Part shown: positions 59,180-64,000 of the stretch, piece by piece
How the letters are laid out: each line of letters opens with the position of its first letter
Position numbering within the stretch: position 1 is the first letter of the stretch
Assembly: GCA_964370065.1 (NCBI GenBank)
Contig: CAYJGK010000004.1
Span: 15,323-79,322, forward strand
Direction: 5' to 3'
DNA: 64,000 nucleotides
Source of the DNA: CAMQRS01 sp964370065
GTDB taxonomy: Bacteria; Bacillota_I; Bacilli_A; Erysipelotrichales; Erysipelotrichaceae
Notes under the pieces: model-generated
Databases searched by the model: none
Told to the model about the DNA's origin: nothing
Seen by the model: only the letters and a program-made list of their open reading frames with translations
Made by a program: the position numbers and the translations under genes

Positions 59180-59200
59180 TCTCATTCCTCCTCATAAAAT

Positions 59201-59222
59201 AAAAAAGCAATAACGATTGCTT
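59201..59222 (-). terminator. Hairpin after TPR-like gene
   Basis: A 7-bp stem AAGCAAT/ATTGCTT (59205-59211, 59216-59222) followed by TTTTTATTTTAT on the minus strand, just before the ispF ribosome site; probably a leaky terminator. Confidence 0.6.
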
Positions 59223-59832
59223 AATTTTCAACTGGCATCTCCATGTGTTTCTTGCTCAGTTCTTCATATTCTTTTGCTTTATCTAATTCCCCTTTGTTTT
59301 CATATTGAACAGATAATAAGTATTCATAAATAGCACGATTATTTTCAGGAAGATCTTCCATAATCGCTAAAATATCATCTATGTGATTCCATTTTTTTTG
59401 AATGAAAATATCATATGTTAATGTTGCTTCTTCAATCATTCTCACATTGCTAAATGTTTGAATTTTCTCAAATAATTCTTTGCACTTAATTTTATCTTCC
59501 ATTCCTACATAATAGTTGAATGCTTTAATTGTCACGTCTTCTTCTTGTTTTTTATTCATTTTCATAGCTAATAACGACTTAAAAGAATCATTTATTTTAC
59601 GTTTATTTCCTTCCATAATCACGGCATTTAATTTTAAGTATTCTACATTAAATTTAGGAAATAAATATTTAATAATTCCTTTATTAATTAATGCATAAAA
59701 TGCTTCAAATTCACTTTCACTTAAATGTTTCATTAACTTAGTTAAGTATGATTGTTTTACATAGTACATAACTAATGATAATGCTACCGTCACTAATACG
59801 GCAACTACTAATACGATTAATGCTGTATCCAT
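59221..59832 (-). CDS. Membrane-anchored helical (TPR-like) protein
   Basis: A 203-residue protein of unknown function: one N-terminal membrane helix (residues 4-24, TALIVLVVAVLVTVALSLVMYY), then a cytoplasmic helical part whose C-terminus (YEYLLSVQYENKGELDKAKEYEELSKKH) resembles a tetratricopeptide repeat. Such proteins commonly act as scaffolds. GAGGG precedes the ATG. Located before ispF on the same strand. Confidence 0.75.
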   Translation of the reverse strand: MDTALIVLVVAVLVTVALSLVMYYVKQSYLTKLMKHLSESEFEAFYALINKGIIKYLFPKFNVEYLKLNAVIMEGNKRKINDSFKSLLAMKMNKKQEEDVTIKAFNYYVGMEDKIKCKELFEKIQTFSNVRMIEEATLTYDIFIQKKWNHIDDILAIMEDLPENNRAIYEYLLSVQYENKGELDKAKEYEELSKKHMEMPVEN

Positions 59833-59950
59833 TTTTATTCCCTCACTTTTATAATATATTTATTATACCTTTTCGTCATCAAAAAAGAAAGGGGTATCAT
59901 CCATTCCTTAAAAATATGTTATACTTAATTACAAAGTAAGGAGGTATATT

Positions 59951-60778
59951 ATGTATAAAATAATCGCATTTGATTTAGATGGTACCTTATTTAACGATGA
60001 TCATTTAATCTGTGAAAGAAATAAATTAGCATTACAACAAGCTAAAGAAAAAGGAGTACGCTTAGTTCCTTGTAGTGGACGTGGGGTGGGGTATCTTGGT
60101 GATTTAATACAACAACTAGATCTTCACACAAATGAAGATTACAGTATTTTAGGAAATGGTGCTATTATTGTAACGAATAAAGATCAACATATCCTACATT
60201 GTGATGAATTAGAAATAGATGTCGTTTCACAATTAATTACTTATGCTTATGTAAAGAAAGTAAATGTACAAGTATTTACACCCCATCAAATTTTTGTATA
60301 CTTTTGTGATAAGCGTGAGCGACAACGTATTCAAACATTTCAAAGCGACTCTTCTTTTTTACCACCACTATTTATTGATGAATTAGATTTACAACCATTA
60401 GATAATCAAATTGCTTATAAAATGGTCTTTCAAATTGAAGATATGGATTACTTAAGAAGTTTACAAGATGACGTAGAAAAAATAGGTAAACAAAATTTAA
60501 CCATTACTTATTCTTGTGATCGTTATTTAGAAATTAATGTGAAAGGTACAGGTAAAGGAAGTGGATTACAACATTTGGCAAAACACTTAGGAATTAGCAT
60601 GGAAGAAACAATTGGTATTGGTGATAGTTACAATGATACAACTTTAATTCAAGATGCCCAAATTGGAGCAGCTATGGCTAATGCAGTCGCAGAAATTAAA
60701 GCAATAGCAGATTATCAATGTACTCGTGATAATAATCAAGGTGGTGTTGCTGAAGTCATTGAAAAGTTTATCTTATAA
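59951..60778 (+). CDS. Cof-type HAD-superfamily phosphatase
   Basis: A 275-residue HAD hydrolase of the Cof subfamily: AFDLDGTLFNDD (Asp8, Asp10), VPCSGRGVGYL, a C2 cap, GKGSGLQHLAKHLGI (Lys) and IGIGDSYNDTTLIQDA. Family members dephosphorylate sugar phosphates or flavin and PLP-type cofactors. AAGGAGG precedes the ATG. It lies 30 bp before an aldo-keto reductase in the same direction. Confidence 0.92.
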   Translation: MYKIIAFDLDGTLFNDDHLICERNKLALQQAKEKGVRLVPCSGRGVGYLGDLIQQLDLHTNEDYSILGNGAIIVTNKDQHILHCDELEIDVVSQLITYAYVKKVNVQVFTPHQIFVYFCDKRERQRIQTFQSDSSFLPPLFIDELDLQPLDNQIAYKMVFQIEDMDYLRSLQDDVEKIGKQNLTITYSCDRYLEINVKGTGKGSGLQHLAKHLGISMEETIGIGDSYNDTTLIQDAQIGAAMANAVAEIKAIADYQCTRDNNQGGVAEVIEKFIL

Positions 60779-60808
60779 GTTTATAATATAGAAAAGAGGA
60801 GAAAACTA

Positions 60809-61645
60809 ATGAAACAATTAAAATTAAGTAATGGTTATACAATTCCTGAAATCGGATATGGAACATGGCGTACGCCAGATGATGAAACATGTATAGAAGG
60901 GGTTCGCATTGCACTGACAAATGGCTATACACACATTGATGCAGCTGCCATCTATGGTAATGAAATTAGTGTAGGTAAAGGAATTGCATTAGCTGGTGTA
61001 GACCGTTCTCAATACTTCCTTACATCAAAAGTATGGAATAGCGAAAGAGGATATGATAAAACAATCGCTGCTTTTCACAAAACAATAAAAGATTTAGGCG
61101 TTGATTATTTAGATTTGTATTTAATTCATTGGCCTGCTAATGCTGTACAATTTGAAAACTACAAACAATTAAATGCAGATACTTGGCGTGCTTTAGAAGA
61201 TTTATACGAGCAAGGTTTAGTGAAATCAATTGGTGTCAGCAACTTTATGTTACACAACATTAAAGATTTAGAAGAATCTGCTCGTATACAACCAATGGTA
61301 AATCAAATTGAATTCCATCCTGGGTATATGCAATCTGAATTAGTCGCTTATTGCCAAGCAAAAGGAATTGTTGTAGAAGCTTGGAGTCCCTTAGCTAATG
61401 GTGATGTATTTAAAAGTGAAAACTTACAAACCATTGCTACTAAATACAATAAAAATATTGCGCAAATCGTGTTAAGATGGGTGTTACAACATAATGTATT
61501 ACCTTTAACTAAATCCGTCACAGAAAGTCGCATCGTTTCTAATATCGATATTTATGATTTTAGTTTAACGAGTGATGAAATGCAAATCATCGACCAAGAG
61601 CCAGCATGTGGTGCTTGTACAAACCCTGATTCAGTTACTTTCTAG
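60809..61645 (+). CDS. Aldo/keto reductase
   Basis: NADPH-dependent carbonyl reductase of the 2,5-diketo-gluconate reductase type (AKR5-like), 278 residues. The catalytic Asp-Tyr-Lys-His set is visible in THIDAAAIYGNE, LTSKVWN and LYLIHWPAN; the C-terminal LPLTKSVTESRI binds cofactor. Co-transcribed with the HAD phosphatase and ended by a terminator. Physiological substrate unknown. Confidence 0.93.
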   Translation: MKQLKLSNGYTIPEIGYGTWRTPDDETCIEGVRIALTNGYTHIDAAAIYGNEISVGKGIALAGVDRSQYFLTSKVWNSERGYDKTIAAFHKTIKDLGVDYLDLYLIHWPANAVQFENYKQLNADTWRALEDLYEQGLVKSIGVSNFMLHNIKDLEESARIQPMVNQIEFHPGYMQSELVAYCQAKGIVVEAWSPLANGDVFKSENLQTIATKYNKNIAQIVLRWVLQHNVLPLTKSVTESRIVSNIDIYDFSLTSDEMQIIDQEPACGACTNPDSVTF

Positions 61646-61664
61646 CCCTATTTCCTAGGAAATA

Positions 61665-61697
61665 AACAAGTAGATTACGCTCTACTTGTTTTTTTTG
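61665..61697 (+). terminator. Terminator of HAD-AKR operon
   Basis: A 10-bp stem AACAAGTAGA/TCTACTTGTT with a six-base loop and a T-run. Confidence 0.9.
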
Positions 61698-61729
61698 TCG
61701 TTTAAATAGTTCGTGTTACCGATTAGGTG

Positions 61730-61759
61730 TTGTGAGAATAGATAGTTCTATATTATAAT
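61730..61759 (+). promoter_or_regulatory. Promoter of murI operon
   Basis: -35 TTGTGA (61730-61735), 18-bp spacer, -10 TATAAT (61754-61759). Confidence 0.75.
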
Positions 61760-61781
61760 AGAGTCATAAAGAGGTGAAATA

Positions 61782-62537
61782 ATGAGTGATAAAAGAGCGA
61801 TTGCCATCTTTGATTCAGGTCTAGGTGGAATGAGTGTATTAAAAGAATGTATGAAGCAGATGCCATATGAGAATTACATTTATTATGGGGATAGTTTATA
61901 TGCTCCTTATGGGACCAAAACAAAAAAAGAAATCATTGATCGTTGTCACACGATTTGTGAACAAATGCTAGAAGAAGATGTGAAAGCCATTGTCATTGCT
62001 TGTAACACAGCAACTAGTGCTGCAGCCCCATCTTTAAGAGATTCTTATTCTATTCCTATTATTGGGATGGAACCTGCTTTAAAGGTAGCGGCTAGCAAAG
62101 CGGATAACCAACGTATTATCGTGTTGGCTACTCCCTTCACTTTACAAGAAGAAAAATTTCGAAATTTATTAAAAGAATATGAATCTAAACATACGATTAC
62201 CAATATTGCTTGTCCTGAATTAGTACAGTTAGTAGAACAAAATGAATTAGAAGATAAAGCAAAAGTAACTGCACAACTCGTATCTTATTTTAAACATATA
62301 GATATGAATACCGCACATAGTATTGTATTAGGGTGTACTCATTTTTCATTTTATATACCCTTCTTACATGACTTATTTCCACACTGTAAAGTCATTGATG
62401 GAAACTATGGCACAGTCTATCATTTAAAAGATATACTAATGCGAGATAAGCAATTAAATGAAACATTAGGAAGTATTCAAATTAGAAATTCAGATGTTTC
62501 TAAGATACCTTTATGTGAAGCTTGGATTGAAAAATAA
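61782..62537 (+). CDS. murI: Glutamate racemase
   Basis: Makes D-glutamate for peptidoglycan. 251 residues with IFDSGLGGMSVL, YYGDSLYAPYGTK, and the two catalytic Cys in IACNTATSAA near residue 70 and LGCTHFSFY near 187. GAGGTG precedes the ATG. First gene of murI-transporter-msrA, each separated by less than 12 bp. Confidence 0.95.
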   Translation: MSDKRAIAIFDSGLGGMSVLKECMKQMPYENYIYYGDSLYAPYGTKTKKEIIDRCHTICEQMLEEDVKAIVIACNTATSAAAPSLRDSYSIPIIGMEPALKVAASKADNQRIIVLATPFTLQEEKFRNLLKEYESKHTITNIACPELVQLVEQNELEDKAKVTAQLVSYFKHIDMNTAHSIVLGCTHFSFYIPFLHDLFPHCKVIDGNYGTVYHLKDILMRDKQLNETLGSIQIRNSDVSKIPLCEAWIEK

Positions 62538-62540
62538 TTC

Positions 62541-63461
62541 ATGGTCGATATCCAAGGGTTAATCAGTCTACAATTTCAATTATTTCTTTATGTAAGCATT
62601 GGTTTTATATTAAATCGTTTGCACATTATTAAAAGTGAAGCAAAAGCTGCTTTGACAGATCTTGTCATATACATTGTCTTGCCTTGTAGTATTATTGTTT
62701 CCTTTTTTATTGAACTAGATACTTCTGTTATGCAACATATTCTTCTTATTTTATTTATTTCATTTATTATTCAATTTGTTTGTTTAGTAATCGCTCACCT
62801 TTTGTATTCTAAACAAGAATCAAGTTCTTATAGTGTGTTAAAGTATGCCACCATTTGTTCAAATAGTGGTTTTATGGGAACGCCTTTGGTGCAAGGTATT
62901 TATGGTTTGCCTGGCTTACTTTATTCTTCTGTTTACTTAATAGCGGTCCGTATTTTTATGTGGAGTGTAGGGCTTTCCTGTTTTTATAAAAGTGATCTAA
63001 AGAGTGTGCTATTTAAAGTTTGCACCCACCCCTGTATCATCGCCGTACTGATCGGATTATTCTTTTTATTTGCAGATATCACATTGCCAAGCATTGTCTT
63101 AACAAGTTTAGAAGGCATTGCTAGTAGCACTACTTTTTTATCTATGTTAGTTATTGGCGTTATCTTATCCGAAGCAAAAGTAACTCACCTACTAACAAAA
63201 CAAAGTATTGCATATAGCGTGATTCGTTTAGGAGTGATTCCTATTACTGTCTTTATTGGCTGTTTATTCTTTCAAGTAGACCCTTTAATCACAGTTGTAT
63301 CCACTGTATTAGCAGGTATGCCTGCAGGTAGTACTACTGTTATCTTAGCGACTAAATACAATGGAAATGAACAATTAGCAGGTCAACTAGTGTTTACATC
63401 CACATTATTATCATTGCTTACAATTCCTATTTTATGCTTAGGAATGGAATTGTTTTTTTAG
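62541..63461 (+). CDS. AEC (auxin efflux carrier) family transporter
   Basis: A 306-residue membrane protein with about ten helices of the AEC family, whose bacterial members export or take up small carboxylates such as malate. KYATICSNSGFMGTPLVQGIYG near residue 103 and the C-terminal GMPAGSTTVILATKYNGNEQLAGQLVFTSTLLSL are typical. Substrate unknown. It starts three bases after murI without a strong ribosome site, so it is probably coupled. Confidence 0.88.
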   Translation: MVDIQGLISLQFQLFLYVSIGFILNRLHIIKSEAKAALTDLVIYIVLPCSIIVSFFIELDTSVMQHILLILFISFIIQFVCLVIAHLLYSKQESSSYSVLKYATICSNSGFMGTPLVQGIYGLPGLLYSSVYLIAVRIFMWSVGLSCFYKSDLKSVLFKVCTHPCIIAVLIGLFFLFADITLPSIVLTSLEGIASSTTFLSMLVIGVILSEAKVTHLLTKQSIAYSVIRLGVIPITVFIGCLFFQVDPLITVVSTVLAGMPAGSTTVILATKYNGNEQLAGQLVFTSTLLSLLTIPILCLGMELFF

Positions 63462-63470
63462 GAGGTTATC

Positions 63471-63974
63471 ATGGAAAAGAAAATATATATAGGAGCCGGT
63501 TGTTTTTGGGGAGCTCAAAAATACTTTAGTTATATCAATGGTGTTATCGCTACTCGAGTTGGTTATGCAAATGGTAGTCTATCCAATCCTAGTTATGAAT
63601 TAGTAAAATCAGGCGTTGGCCATGTTGAATGTGTAGAAATTATCTACGATGACAGTATCTTAAATTTGAGTTTATTGTTAGAGGCATATTATGCAATCAT
63701 TGACCCTACTTTATTAAATCAACAAGGTGGCGATGTGGGAGTTCAATATCGTACGGGTATTTACTATGAAAATAATCAGGACTTGGTAATTATCAATGAC
63801 TCAATAAATGCATTAAAAGAAAAAGTTGTCCCTGTGCAAATAGAAGTGTGTGCATTAGAAAATTTTTATGAAGCAGAAGGTTACCATCAAAATTATTTAG
63901 ATAAAAATGCAGATGGATACTGCCATATTGGACAATGTGCATTTGACAACGCTAAAAAAATAAATAAACTATAA
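63471..63974 (+). CDS. msrA: Peptide methionine sulfoxide reductase A
   Basis: Repairs oxidised methionine (S form). 167 residues with the catalytic Cys11 in GAGCFWGAQKYF, RVGYANG, and GDVGVQYRTGIYY. A C-terminal Cys in IGQCAFDN may be the resolving residue. No fused MsrB domain. AGGAGG precedes the ATG. Last gene of the murI operon. Confidence 0.95.
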   Translation: MEKKIYIGAGCFWGAQKYFSYINGVIATRVGYANGSLSNPSYELVKSGVGHVECVEIIYDDSILNLSLLLEAYYAIIDPTLLNQQGGDVGVQYRTGIYYENNQDLVIINDSINALKEKVVPVQIEVCALENFYEAEGYHQNYLDKNADGYCHIGQCAFDNAKKINKL

Positions 63975-63977
63975 AAA

Positions 63978-64000
63978 AAGAAGCAAGATTGCTTCTTTTC
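63978..64000 (+). terminator. Terminator of murI-msrA operon
   Basis: Stem AAGAAGCAA/TTGCTTCTT with a short loop and T-run, reaching the window edge. Confidence 0.82.

Noticed and set aside
1..64000. CRISPR arrays, tRNA/rRNA genes, insertion sequences, prophage or attachment sites
   Set aside because: None seen: no regularly spaced repeats, no CCA-ended cloverleaf candidates noticed by eye, no transposase or integrase reading frames.

Overview
The window is AT-rich (roughly two thirds A+T) and carries strong AGGAGG ribosome-binding sites. Its regulators are Gram-positive types: FabT, CcpA sites, BirA boxes, and SAM-I and c-di-GMP riboswitches. Together with an anaerobic gene set (glycyl-radical enzyme, rubredoxin fusion, FeoAB, FabK-type FAS II, mannose-family PTS) this points to a low-GC Firmicute, probably an anaerobic gut bacterium of the Erysipelotrichia/Bacilli side. 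That placement is inference; no rRNA is present. Nearly all of the sequence is ordinary chromosome. No tRNA, rRNA, CRISPR array, phage or insertion sequence was recognised.

Layout. 1-2.1 kb: start of an M18 aminopeptidase and the rpsF-ssb-rpsR operon. 2.2-5.5 kb: mannose-family PTS (IIAB, IIC, IID, DUF956) under a promoter with a perfect cre. 6-8.1 kb: metK behind a SAM-I riboswitch, an ArsC/Spx-like gene and a DtxR-family regulator. 8.4-12.2 kb: flavoredoxin-rubredoxin, mnmG, ychF. 12.3-15.5 kb: feoA-feoB-FeoB-associated peptide and an acetyltransferase. 15.6-18.6 kb: a 996-residue surface repeat protein. 19.2-21.7 kb: purD-purB. 22-28.2 kb: ferredoxin-like gene divergent from a Crp/Fnr regulator, then a glycyl-radical enzyme operon with a nonsense-interrupted nagB-like gene. 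28.3-42 kb: birA, then the complete FAS II/acetyl-CoA carboxylase cluster read on the minus strand from acpP to plsC, preceded by bioY and fabT. 42-47 kb: UPF0309 SIS protein, metA, and a DeoR / degenerate M24 / PHP operon. 47-50.3 kb: HAD phosphatase, a sensor diguanylate cyclase, and a divergent c-di-GMP-I riboswitch followed by a decayed small ORF and a possible ncRNA. 50.3-64 kb: aldolase and alcohol dehydrogenase, tsaC-rpiB-glyA, ECF S component, pepF, gltX, ispF, HAD, aldo-keto reductase, murI, AEC transporter, msrA.

Regulatory logic visible in the DNA: FabT boxes sit on the acpP promoter, a BirA box overlaps the bioY promoter, TTAAC-N4-GTTAA operators sit on the feoA promoter, and an inverted repeat lies at exactly -41.5 of the ferredoxin-gene promoter beside its Crp/Fnr regulator.

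Assembly note: the two 100-N gaps (29231-29330, 35733-35832) are each flanked by an exact 55-bp repeat of the same sequence. They look like scaffolding artefacts, not missing DNA. Collapsing the second one restores an intact fabK.
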